From Beverwykella pulmonaria (taxonomy: Eukaryota > Ascomycota > Dothideomycetes > Pleosporales > Melanommataceae): a stretch of 38,830 nucleotides of DNA. A program made the position numbers and the translations under genes. Under the pieces are notes generated by a model. That model worked only from the letters and a program-made list of their open reading frames with translations. It did no database searches and was not told the DNA's origin. Below, one piece after another: positions 12,157 through 22,584 of this stretch. The DNA is taken from positions 2,273,820-2,312,649 of the forward strand of contig BCHH01000009.1 in NCBI GenBank assembly GCA_001599595.1. Reading direction: 5' to 3'. How positions within the stretch are numbered: position 1 is the first letter of the stretch; each line of letters begins with the position of its first letter.

Positions 12157-13187
12157 ATGGCGTGGCACGACGAGGACAGCTGGCTCACGGCTGCCTTCGC
12201 CCCGAAGCTCTCTTCCATCCTCTTCACGCTTATCCTGGCCTTCGCACTGCCGATACTGGTGCACCAGTTCCTCTACCGGAAGGCCGCTCCGACTGCACTG
12301 CCCACCTTCCTGCTCATTGGCCCGAGTGGTGGGGGCAAGACGGTGTTTCTGACTCTAGTGGGTCTTTTCCTTCCTGTGACGATGTGGCGCGAAGTCCGTC
12401 GACGTGCCTGCCATTGCGCCCATTCGGCCCTCACCCAAGATGTGTCACCTACCGCTTTGCACCAGAGCCCGAGCTGTCTACATACTAACCTATATATATT
12501 TGCCAGGCCGAACGCAAAACCGTCGTCCAGACGCACACCTCAACCTCTCCCCTCGCCATCGAGGCGCTCCTCCCCGAAGACTTTGTCCCCTCGAGCGCAC
12601 ACTACCGTTCGCTGGGAGATCCCTCGTATGAGCGCGCGCGCCGCTTCCTTCTCCTCGACACGCCGGGGCACGGAAAACTGCGCCACTTCGCAACAACGCA
12701 ATTGATTAACCCCACCAATGTCCGAGGCATAATCTTCGTTGTAGATGCGGCGTCGGTCGCCGAGGAGGTGGGGCTCAACGAGGCTGCCGAATACCTACAT
12801 GACGTCCTGCTAGCGCTGCAGAAGCGTTACACTGGGGCCAAGACCAGTAAGGGGCCCAAAGAGATCCCAGTCCTGGTTGCAGCAAATAAACTAGATCTTT
12901 TCACTGCACTCCCGCCACATCTAGTCAAAATCCAACTGGAGAAGGCCATCTCAGAGGTCAGAAAGAGCAGGGCGAAGGGACTGAAGGATTCAGGGGTCGC
13001 CTTAGGCGGCGAGGACGAGGCGCTAGACGAAGAGAGGGAATGGCTAGGCGAGGGGGGCGATGGCTCCTTCGAGTTCCGGCAGATGGAGGAGGTGGGGACG
13101 AGCGTTACGGTCAAGGGAGGAAACGTCCTCGGGGCTGATGGAACCGACGTGAAGAGCTGGTGGGAGTGGGTCGCGGAGCAATTGTGA
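12157..13187 (+). CDS. SRP102: signal recognition particle receptor subunit beta
   Basis: Two exons, 12157-12357 and 12507-13187, give 293 residues. The 149-bp intron has donor GTGGGT, a perfect TACTAAC branch site (12483-12489) and acceptor CCAG, and is phase 0. An N-terminal membrane anchor (about residues 19-38) is followed by a small GTPase domain. G1 is GPSGGGKT (55-62), G3 is DTPGHGK (118-124) and G4 is NKLD (194-197). The THTSTSP segment after the intron fits the switch I/G2 region. SR-beta anchors the SRP receptor alpha subunit at the ER membrane and gates ribosome-nascent chain transfer to the translocon. A charged Asp/Glu-rich loop sits between the G4 motif and the C-terminal helix that ends SWWEWVAEQL. 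The ATG at 12157 was chosen because it is the first in frame and directly precedes the anchor. Confidence 0.92.
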
Positions 13188-15743
13188 GAGCATGGAGATC
13201 GACGGACTGTGGTGAGTTGTGCTGCCAACCCTGCCCGCGGCTGCAGCAACCCTCAATGCGAGAGATATTGATTTACACCGCCGGCCATTGTCGCGGATCC
13301 ATCAGCACATTTACATGCATAAGTCCTCGGTGATGCATAACGCCGCGCAAAGCGAGCATAGCGTGTTTCCTCGGGCGCTATATCGCCTGCTTTCATTAAC
13401 AGCGGAATAAGCAGTTGAATCCAGTACTATGCCAGAAACATCACTCAATCCATACCCTACCCTGCTGCATTTACCAGCAGAGACTTTACGCGCAATGGGG
13501 GCATGTCACAGTGGACGTCAGAGGGTACGATACCTTCAAACGATCAGGCATCAACCACTATCAAATTCTGTCAAAGCTCGGCAAGGCCGACTAAGCAAAC
13601 TACCTGTTCGGGAAAGGGAGTGCGACGCCGGTGAAGGGCTGAGCTTGCGTCGAGGAAGCGGGCGGCTTGATGGAGTGAACCGCCATCCTACTCGCTGGAT
13701 ATTACACCACATCGTCTCGTCTCCTCACCCCAAGAGACTGGTCACTGGTCGATCCTAGGCAACCCGCAGTGTGGAGGTCAGATATGGCCCCCTTTGCGCG
13801 CATATGTTGTGCTAGGCATCGCCCAGCGACGCCCAGTCGTTCATGTTCGTTCGCTGCAAAATGCCCTGATTTGTTGTCGGCATCTATTCATTTATCCTTA
13901 GGGCTGAAGGAGGTAGGTAAGCACAAGGAAGGTGGATCCTCAAAATTCAGCCCTACAAAACCACGGCTCCGAAGCGCATCCTGGTCCTTTGCCAACGGAC
14001 AATTCGACCTAGGTAGAAAATGGAATTCTTGCAAATGCTGACTGTGAGCCCGCCCGGCGCCATCCGCACTTACATGCCGCCCTGGGGCAAAGTGCATCCT
14101 GTGTTCCTCTTCACGCCTCGTTTCCGCAGAAGATAACCACACAGAGAGCAACGACAGCGCCACGAATGGTAAGGAATAGCTCGGGCCGAACCTAAACAGA
14201 TCGCACAGCGTTCCCGATCCGCGTGCAGGCGGGCGGCGAGGGAGGTTACTTGGGTATGATAAGCTGACCACTTTTCCTATCCTTTCCCTCCAATCCTCGA
14301 GGTCCCATCCTCATGCGCGCGCTACGAGTCAGACAAAGACAGGGCGAGGGTGATGGTAGGGCTAAACGAGCAAGCCACCCGCTTTAGGAAACATTCCGTG
14401 CGCTCCGCTTCCTTCCCGCTCGAGCTGGGATCTGGGATCTGGGCACAGCGGTTGGGGCTGTGGACTGGGGTTGTGTGGAGGTTGTCAGCTGTTTATCGGT
14501 CTGCTTATTCTAACGTCTGTGGGCTTATCGCGAGGGACCGGAAGTTGCCAGAGGGTGTATGGGCAAAACGAGAGCGGCGCCGCAGCATGACTCGTATTGG
14601 ATGGGGAAAGTGGGCGGCGCAGTAATGTGCCGAGATGATCTGGAGGTGAGTCGGCAGGAGGGTGTCGTTCGAGAGGGATGGAGAACGGCATGCAGATGAC
14701 GCTTTTTGCCTTGGCAGTCGTTGGCCTGCTTGGGATAGCGTTGTTGACGTTGGGTGTGGACATGCACGACCCTTAGAGTGTAAACAATGAGACATTCGGA
14801 CTTGAATCACCGTTCGTGGCGTCTCTTAAACTGGTTCGTTGTCAACAACCCCAGGATTAAGCGCTCGCTTTCAACAGCTTTTTCGAGTGTCTTGGTTGGT
14901 CCAGGGCCGCAGTTTCACCTGTCAACCAACCCGTTGATAGATAACCTTATATTGACCTTGCCCTGCCCTGTTGCCTTCTTTTTCTTCTCAAACATGCTTT
15001 TATCACATTGCATCGCAGTGCATGCATGTATGCATGCATACGATCGGTGTTCGCAGCGTGCTGCAGTGCTACGTGTTTCTGCGTCCGCGAAGGACTCCGG
15101 CACGCGGGTTATATACTTAGCCATTTCATCAACAAACATGCATGTGTTTGTATGGGTTTAGATTGATGTGGATCTAGTACGACTGTTCGTTGCGTAATGA
15201 TCTGCTGTCGGTAGTTGACCGAAAAGTACCGGCTCTAGTCGTAGATTGCGCAAGCGGGTGATTCAAATAGAGGGGGTGGATGTTGTGTATTCTGCCGTTT
15301 CCGGGGTTAGAGGGGAGGAGGATTGGGAGGCGGGCGGTGGAGCGTGGGGCAGCTGAGATGGCTCCAGCACAGCCGACCAACTGCGCTCTTCAAAGGCGAA
15401 GAGAAGGCACTATTCATGGCTCGGGCGTGTATACCTGCACATCATTAGCAAACCATTTCCATCTTGAAACATGGGCGGAGAATATACGTTGGGTTTGGTG
15501 GGGATCTCAGGGTCCACGCGAAGGGCTGAGCCGAAAGCCGCTTACCGGCGGTTCAAGAATTCTTTCTTTTGACCTCGCGGACCGGGTAGAGGATTGCGAC
15601 ATCACCAAAACCTCACGTTAGAAGGTGGATAGCCTGTCCACGCCATAGCAGCTTCCAACTTGTCTCCAGTCTGCTCAATCTCAATACAGCACCCGACACA
15701 AAACTCCAGGCTTCTCTCAACCCCACCCTCATTCCCCGCCAAC
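13188..15743. other. intergenic, no supported gene
   Basis: About 2.5 kb between SRP102 and the cystathionine beta-synthase gene. Small open frames on both strands (for example plus 13429-13758 and minus 13888-14271) have no family features and no convincing splice continuation. A TGCATGCA-type palindromic microsatellite lies at about 15019-15041. The last few hundred bases must carry the promoter and leader of the next gene; the 60 bp before its ATG are C/A-rich. Confidence 0.5.
15019..15041. repeat. TGCATGCA palindromic microsatellite
   Basis: Alternating TGCATGCATGTATGCATGCA, a self-complementary simple repeat. It could form a hairpin, but no function is suggested by context. Confidence 0.7.
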
Positions 15744-17391
15744 ATGTCAACAACCACGCGCCCCGCGATCCCGCCGGTCGTCGTGGACAGCATCACGCAA
15801 CAAATCGGCAACACGCCGCTCGTCCGCCTAAACAAGATCCCGCAATCTCTCGGCATCACCGCGACTGTGTACGCAAAGCTCGAAATGTTCAACGCGGGCG
15901 GCTCAGTAAAAGACCGCATTGCGCTCCGCATGATCGAAGAAGCCGAGCGTAGCGGCCGCATCAAGCCCGGCGACACACTCATTGAGCCCACATCTGGCAA
16001 CACGGGAATCGGATTGGCACTAGTTGGTGCCGTTAAAGGGTACAGGACAATTATTACATTGCCGGAGAAGATGAGCCCCGAGAAGGTTGCCGTGCTGAAG
16101 GCGCTTGGCGCCGAGATCATTCGGACGCCGACTGCGGCTGCGAGCGATAGTCCTGAGTCCCATATTGGTGTTGCGAGGCGCCTGCAGAAGGAGCTGCCGA
16201 ATGCGCATATCCTAGACCAGTACTCGAACCCGGATAACCCACTTGCGCACGAGTATGGTACTGCGGAGGAGATCTGGACGCAGACAGAGGGCAAGGTAAC
16301 GTGTTTGGTTGCGGGCGCGGGAACCGGAGGTACCATCACAGGGATTGCGAGGGGATTGAGGAAGCACAGGGCGGACGTCAAGATCGTGGCTGCGGATCCG
16401 TTTGGCAGTGTTCTCGCCCAGCCCGAGAGCCTGAATCAGGAACGTGTGAATGAGCCGTATAAGGTTGAGGGAATTGGATACGACTTCATCCCCGAGGTGC
16501 TCGACCAGAAGGAGGTGGATAAGTGGTATAAGACAGATGATCGGACTAGCTTTCTGTATGCGAGGAGGCTGATCAGTGAGGAGGGCATTCTGTGCGGAGG
16601 GAGTAGTGGGTCTGCGATGGATGCTATGGTGAGAGCGGCCAAGGATTTGAACCTAGGCAAGGATGATATCGTCGTTGTGATACTCCCCGACAGTATTCGC
16701 AGCTACCTCAGCAAGGTATGTACCCTCCCCATCCCCTTTGTATTCACGATACCAATAATTGATTTAGTTCGCCGACGATGACTGGCTCGCCGCCAACGAC
16801 CTCCTCCCGCCCACGCCCCCGCATACACCCGCCCCTTCATCACCCCTTACCCGCCCACGCTCTCACTCCACAAAATCTGACGCCTTCCACGGCGCTACCA
16901 TCTCAGCCCTACGTCTCAAGCCGGTTACCACCGTCCCCACAACATCCCCCTGCACCGAAGCCATCGAGACCATGCGCGAGAAAGGCTTTGACCAACTCCC
17001 CGTGTCCGCGTACTCTTCCTCCGGCAAGCCCAAACTCGTTGGAATTGTGACGCTCGGCAACCTCCTCTCCTACATCGCTTCTGGCCGAGCCGGCCCCAAG
17101 TCCAAAGTCGAAGATGTAATGTTTGATTTCCGCAAGCTGAATGAGGTTGTCACTGATCTTGGGAGATTGCATTTGGATGGCGCCGAAGGAGGAAATAAGA
17201 AGAAGAGAAGGAGGGAGTTTGTGCAGATTACTAGGGATACAAAGTTGGCTGATTTGAATAAGTTCTTTGAGTGGAATTCTGCGGCCGTGGTTACGGAGAC
17301 CGTGGAGGGGGAACTTAAGGCGACGGCCGTGGTGACGAAGGTCGATTTGCTGACTTGGATGGTCAGGCAGAAGGCGGAAGGGAAGGAGTAG
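15744..17391 (+). CDS. CYS4: cystathionine beta-synthase
   Basis: Two exons, 15744-16715 and 16768-17391, joined across a 52-bp phase-0 intron (GTATGT...TTTAG), give 531 residues. The enzyme condenses serine and homocysteine to cystathionine, the first step of transsulfuration, using pyridoxal phosphate. Visible signatures are the PLP lysine in [11 protein letters not shown] (Lys56), the substrate loop TSGNTG (83-88), the phosphate-binding glycine loop GAGTGGT (191-197) and GGSSGS (285-290). The C-terminal third (about 365-531) is a regulatory module with paired CBS motifs, for example [18 protein letters not shown] and [14 protein letters not shown]. The N-terminus is short and lacks the haem-binding extension of animal enzymes, as in yeast. 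A Pro/Ser-rich linker lies between the catalytic core and the CBS pair. The ATG at 15744 starts just before the conserved PLP fold; upstream codons in frame lack an ATG. The Aspergillus name would be mecB. Confidence 0.95.
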
Positions 17392-18450
17392 GAACGGCAA
17401 GAGGGAGTGAGGATAAGAAATGAGTTGAGTATTTTTAATGCATGGGTAAAGAGATGGAGATGCACAACGAGGTGGAACGACAGCTTTCACGGACTCGGGA
17501 CCTAAGCGATGCAGGGAATGATCTCATACGAATTTAAAAGCGAAAACAGAACGAAAAATGACGATAAACTTAATGGGGGTTGGGAAAGTATATGGACAGC
17601 ATACAGGAAGTGTGGGTGCTCGGTGCCCTTTTCCCTTTTCTTCAACATCAAGAGCTCTCATCAAGACCTGGCCAGACCCAGCCGACTTTTAGAATTCTAA
17701 GACTAGACCTCAACGTCTACTACATGCTTATACTAAATCCTTTAATTTCTGCCTCTTTCTCTCTTGCTCCTATGTTTCTGCGTTCCTTACATTCGACTCG
17801 CGCTGTGTCAGTTAGCGTCGCGCAATATTATACAACCATCTTTATTATCTCCATTCTCACCGCTATATTTCCACGCTGGTGCAATTTCCCCAGCTCTTTA
17901 CATTGTCCCAATAACATCTTGACTTCTCCAAACCCCGAACTGCGTGGTTAAATCCTCCGCTTCCATGTATAAACCCCAATTTTCCCATTTTTCATTGAAC
18001 ACAGTGGTTGGCTGCCTCCTTTTGGAGAAAGAAAAGGGAGAAATCAAGAACACCATGTTCTGTCTTTGCATGAAAACCTGTGATATAGCTGATAATTGGT
18101 TGGTGGTGTTAGGCTTTTGTCGAAAATAGGCACGTACTCGAATAGGGATTGGGCTTAACTGGTTTGAACTTTTTCTATGTGCGACTTTCACGTTTTCGTT
18201 ACTATCGTCATTGTTCTCTATGATTAACACGTTAAATGCGTCCCATCTGATATCTTTTACAGCGTCCTGTATCTTTCTTCTACGAGCATCTATCCGTTAT
18301 CACAACTTCACCTACAGTTTCTAATTGAGAAAGGACGCGTGACTCGTATTTGCTTGGGTATATAAACACTTTTCTATTTTTAATTTAGAGATATCCCTGC
18401 CGTCGTGATTTCCCTTGCTGAAACTCAAAATGTAATGCTTACGAACTAAG
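17392..18450. other. intergenic, AT-richer
   Basis: The 3' flank of cystathionine beta-synthase grades into AT-richer sequence. Small frames such as 17580-17951 have no support. No tRNA-like B box was found by eye. Confidence 0.5.
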
Positions 18451-18455
18451 GTGTT
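18451..18455. repeat. target-site duplication, left copy (GTGTT)
   Basis: GTGTT directly precedes the solo LTR and is repeated exactly at 18655-18659. Confidence 0.9.
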
Positions 18456-18654
18456 TGTTGGAATATATATATCGAACGTGGTGATCACGTGGTGATGTTG
18501 TGATCACGTGTTTATCACATGAGACACTAGCGACGCTTGGCGGCAAAGAGATGATACAACCTCCTGAGCCTCACCTCAGAGAGACAGACACACGAATCAA
18601 TACTTTGCTTAGAACCCCCTTTGTTGCTATTGCAATAGCCCTGTGAAACCAACA
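18456..18654 (+). mobile_element. solo LTR of the copia family (199 bp)
   Basis: The sequence starts TGTTGG, ends CCAACA and aligns end to end with the LTR at 1166-1361. It is flanked by perfect 5-bp duplications (GTGTT at 18451-18455 and 18655-18659). No internal retrotransposon sequence is present. This is the classic footprint of insertion followed by recombination between the two LTRs. Orientation is the same as that of the left-edge element. Confidence 0.95.
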
Positions 18655-18659
18655 GTGTT
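18655..18659. repeat. target-site duplication, right copy (GTGTT)
   Basis: Exact copy of the five bases at 18451-18455, directly following the solo LTR. Confidence 0.9.
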
Positions 18660-20511
18660 CGTCCTTGGACTAAAATCTAATGTCATTTTGCCACAGACTT
18701 TGGGTTGGAGCCGGTTGGGACTTGGCTAGAATCAAGAATAGTGGGAATTCTTGTTCAAGGGTCGGACTGGACTAGGTTGGCTTGTATATTTTCACCTTAT
18801 CGCGGTTATCACCACTGTTTCCTTTGGCTTCGAAAGTCCTCCACTTTACAAGTAAAAATGAGTACAATCACAGCTATGGAAGTATACAATTGTGGAAAGG
18901 TATATTGCTAAAATATGCATAGATTAAAAACCCAGAGTGAAGAATCTAAAGTTAATCTCTATGGAGGTGCTAAAGGCGCCACGATTATAAATCTAGGGAG
19001 AAAATCCAGTCAAAATTCTCGATATTGATGACCTGAACTTGAGTTGTATTTCTCTCCGAAACAAAAGTGGTATCGAAATAATTTTATTGCGTGGTAAGAA
19101 GCGAATGGCTTGAAGACTCAACAGTGGAATAATCGGGACCCCTGTTATACTGAAGCATCGTGATTGTGACTATGATGGTATTTACACTAGACCATGTCGA
19201 AAGCATTCTTCCATACGAATGTGTGAGACTGTAGCTGTGGAATTAAAAAAGCAGATCAAAATTCGCATGATTGAGTAGGACGTATATCAACAAGGTAATT
19301 ATTTAGCTTCTCCACCCTTACGACACATATTTCTCTCCCAATTTGAAGGGATTTAAAATATACGTGCGTGTTGGATATTAAAAGTCAAATACTGCATTCC
19401 TATGTGTCTGTCGATTGAAAACCTGCTACACTTGCATAGCACCATTTGGGAAGATCCGGCAATATTTAAACAAGCACACGAGTAGAAAATTTCAGAATCA
19501 AAAAGTTGGAAGTACAACTACCATGGTCACCATAAACAAGCCAGTCGGCAAAGTGTTAACAGCGTGCAAATGCTCTACCATAGACTGGCTGAGAGTACAG
19601 TAGTACATCTTCTCGCTTCTTGCATCCTCTAAAATCTCAGAATTCGCTCATAAGTCCCATCACCACTCTTCTCTTTCACCTGCCTTACTTCTCATCCTTA
19701 CTAACAAAACCCGCCACCCTCACCCTATTCCTCTCCGCATCCTCCTTTCTCCAATCCCTCTTCGTGTCATACTCTCACTCCAACATAACACCCCATAACA
19801 CCTTCGTTCCCAGTCCCATTTTCTTCTCCTTATCTCCGAGCTAGTAAAGCCATGGCGTAGATGTAAGTGATATAAGAGCTGGTTGAAGTTGAAGAACGAG
19901 GGCGAAGTGAGTTGTTAGGGTTGAATGGAGACGACGTACGGTTCACAAGGATCGTTGTCGAGATCAGCGCATCATTTTGCTTTCCAATGTCGTTCTGGAG
20001 AACCAGTCTGATTCTCGTTTGTCTAAAGTTGTTATTGAGTCGAATGTAGAAGGCTCGGACGGCATAGTGTGCCTTTCACTTCTAGAAGCGTATTATGATT
20101 GAGAAATTCTTTGTGGCTGGAGAGAAGATTTTCGGGACAAAAAAGACTTTGCGAATGCAGGAGGCGATTTGGGTATAGAGAAGCGCCGCAAAAATGGTTC
20201 TGTGGTATTAATTTTCAAGATATGGTTGTAGTCTAGTTAGACTCGAAGTAGTGTTATATATGTTGTGCGAGATGAGGCAGTGTAGTTGCCCTGTGTTGGG
20301 ATGGAGGAACTTGGAATATCACCCTGCTCTTTGAAAACACTTCTGGACTGGAGTACCTTATTTTTTGACAATTTGATTAAAATTGATATATAATTGCAAG
20401 CCAGATTAGGCGCGAGTGGCCACTGTGTACTAAAGTACGTAACAGATGGAGCAATGTCTAGCACAAATAGATATTATGTCCGTACGCAGGAGCGATACGG
20501 CGCAAAGTATA
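18660..20511. other. AT-rich gene-poor stretch
   Basis: No gene is supported in this 1.85 kb of AT-rich sequence. About 19610-19845 is strongly pyrimidine-rich on the plus strand. An unassigned open frame without a start codon is present on the minus strand (20075 down to 19830) and is described as a finding. The region may contain decayed repeats I cannot identify. Confidence 0.45.
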
Positions 20512-20735
20512 TGTCTAACCCGGTATGGGATCACGTGGTTACATCACGTGATGCCAGCGCACGGGCGCGCCTCCTTAAATATCGCTCGCGTTCGTACATA
20601 GATGAGCAGAGCAATAACCAGAAACCTGTTGCCCACCCTACTATCCCCGTACGCTGTGTACACCGTACAACTGTCTTATGTCTTGCCGACTATTGCTCGC
20701 ACCACTATGCAGCTAGCTGTAAGATCCCTATCAAC
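20512..20735 (+). repeat. possible LTR relic
   Basis: The block begins TGTCTAACC, carries GGATCACGTGG and CATCACGTGATG palindromes, then a TTAAATA core-promoter-like site followed by GAGCAGAGCAATAACC. It ends TAAGATCCCTATCAACA. This order (TG start, CACGTG palindromes, TATA-like box, transcribed R/U5-like tail, CA end) is LTR-like. It differs from the family at 1166 and 18456. No target-site duplication could be found, so the ends are uncertain. It lies 81 bp beyond the stop codon of the minus-strand gene at 20817. Confidence 0.35.
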
Positions 20736-20816
20736 ATACTACGTCTTAAAAGTAAATCAAATATAATAGATGCTCCTCTGCACTCCACCAACCAACCGTC
20801 ATCATCGCTCCTTCAC

Positions 20817-21605
20817 TTACTCCCACATCTCGTAATCCGGAAACCATCTTCTATGAATCCTCACCGCCCAATCCACCACAATCGGGAATCTCCCTCTAAG
20901 CAACTTCCCACTCTCCGGCCCCGCTTTGGACACCAACACACTACTTACAAACCCAAAAACCGTAGCATCTGCCTCTGTCGGCTCCTGCCCGCCTAATACC
21001 CAATAGCACTCGTCCTCACCCAACCCCTTCCTTTTCATCCTGCTCTCCTCCAACATCCCGCTGATCCCCACCCATATCTCCTCGACGAACCCGCGGATCT
21101 CTGCATGGCTAAACCGGCCTGTGCCTTGGTCGTATAACTTCCGCACATTCCCCCTATATGCCAACATGCCCACCACAACCCTCAGCGGATACGGAATACT
21201 CCCCATCGTATGATCCCGCATCACATAATAATTCTTAATCCACCTCTCATACCCATGAAAAAAGTAGAGTTTATCCTCCAGCAACGCCCTCACAGCCAGA
21301 TCAACGCCTTTTTCCCTTGCACTTAGCCCCTTATTCACATCTTCAACTAAGCCCTTCTCAATCAAATTTTTGAGGATTAAAGAGGAGTCAGCGAGACACT
21401 CTTTTGAGGCATCGGTAATATCGACTTCGACATAGGGAATTTTGCCTTTAGGGCCGGCGGATAGGCTACCTGATGCGGGGGTATAAGACGTGGAGGAGGT
21501 GCGCAGTCGGAACTCGAGTTTGGTTACGAAGGGAGACCAGACGTATTGACCTGGGGTGTCCCAGCCACGGTAAAGTGTGATGTTTGGTTTTGCGTCGGTG
21601 GGCAT
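20817..21605 (-). CDS. FAXC/metaxin-like glutathione S-transferase-fold protein
   Basis: Single-exon gene of 262 residues. The N-terminal thioredoxin-like half starts NITLYRGWDTPGQYVWSPFVTKLEFRLR (9-35) and contains PKGKIPYVEV (52-61), the segment FAXC/metaxin-like proteins use in place of the usual GST loop. The C-terminal all-helical half ends with EPTEADATVFGFVSSVL (208-224), a strong family signature. Such proteins (failed axon connections homologues, and cadmium-stress GST-like proteins in fungi) have a GST fold but often no proven transferase activity, so the substrate is unknown. The start is the ATG at 21605-21603; an in-frame extension upstream lacks an ATG. The short loop between the two conserved N-terminal motifs differs from what I recall of animal relatives. 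Confidence 0.8.
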   Translation of the reverse strand: MPTDAKPNITLYRGWDTPGQYVWSPFVTKLEFRLRTSSTSYTPASGSLSAGPKGKIPYVEVDITDASKECLADSSLILKNLIEKGLVEDVNKGLSAREKGVDLAVRALLEDKLYFFHGYERWIKNYYVMRDHTMGSIPYPLRVVVGMLAYRGNVRKLYDQGTGRFSHAEIRGFVEEIWVGISGMLEESRMKRKGLGEDECYWVLGGQEPTEADATVFGFVSSVLVSKAGPESGKLLRGRFPIVVDWAVRIHRRWFPDYEMWE

Positions 21606-22584
21606 AATTATTGTGCTTTTGGGATGAACTAGGTAGAAGTGATGAAGAAAACTTTTGTACAAAGCGGACTTTCTGAGTCGGGGTTTTTAAGGGGCTTGTT
21701 TGGTGATGCGATGCGATGCGAAATGATTGTATAAGAGCTTTAGGAGCCTGAATGAATGTGTTGACGATTTGAAAGTTGACGTTGGAATGTAGAATATATG
21801 TATGAGTGTCGGGTACGATTCATGTACGGCGCCGTCGTACATCCATCCTATCGGACAAAGAAAAATGTGCACGAACTGGCCATTGACATCTAAAGGGCCG
21901 ATGCTGCGCCAACCGTTGAGCACTGTGTCGAACATCCTCTCGTACATTTCGCTTCGTCTTCCATTGCTTATTACGTTGTCCGCCGTATTCATAAAGCACA
22001 AGTCTGCATTGGCGCCAATATATCAATGATCGCAAGACGATTGGTGCTGGGAATGTAGGGCTAAATAAGAAAGACCTCGACTACGGAAACCTTGTTCGGA
22101 CTTCAATGATAGGAAGGAAATATACGTCTTGCCCACCCAAGAGAATTACATAGAACAATTTCACTCCACTCAAAAAAAAAAGGTTAACTCGACACGAAAC
22201 ACTGTAAGATGATGTTCTGAAGTATTCTAATTCCAACGTGCACATGATTTTTTCATTATACACGCCCTAATTACTCCGTCCATTGACCCCAGCTCCGACG
22301 CTAATAGTAGCCATAATCATGTGTCTTATAAAGCAGACTTAGAATTCCAACCAGTTCAGGGATCCATTGACTTATTATGAAATCATCGTGTCCATGTATC
22401 TGTAGCCTGCGAGGGTCGGGAAAATCCGCTGAATTGAGCTTGTAGTGAAAGTATAAGCATTTGATGAAGAAAGAAGACGCATGCTGTCAGTAAGCGCTAG
22501 GAAGCCTACCATAATAGAGGAGCTACGAAGAGTGCCAGCTCACACAAAGAACGCAAGTTGATTTCTGCCGTGGCTTGGGACACC
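21606..22584. other. intergenic, no supported gene
   Basis: About 1 kb between the FAXC-like gene and the F-box-like gene. It includes the upstream region of the former and the 3' flank of the latter. Overlapping small frames around 21690-22035 on both strands show no recognised features. Confidence 0.5.

Noticed and set aside
15602..16381. 259-residue minus-strand open frame
   Set aside because: It lies antisense to the conserved catalytic exon of cystathionine beta-synthase and has no family features; it follows from codon bias of the real gene.
20394..20996. 200-residue plus-strand frame
   Set aside because: It crosses the LTR-like block and runs antisense into the FAXC-like gene; no protein features.
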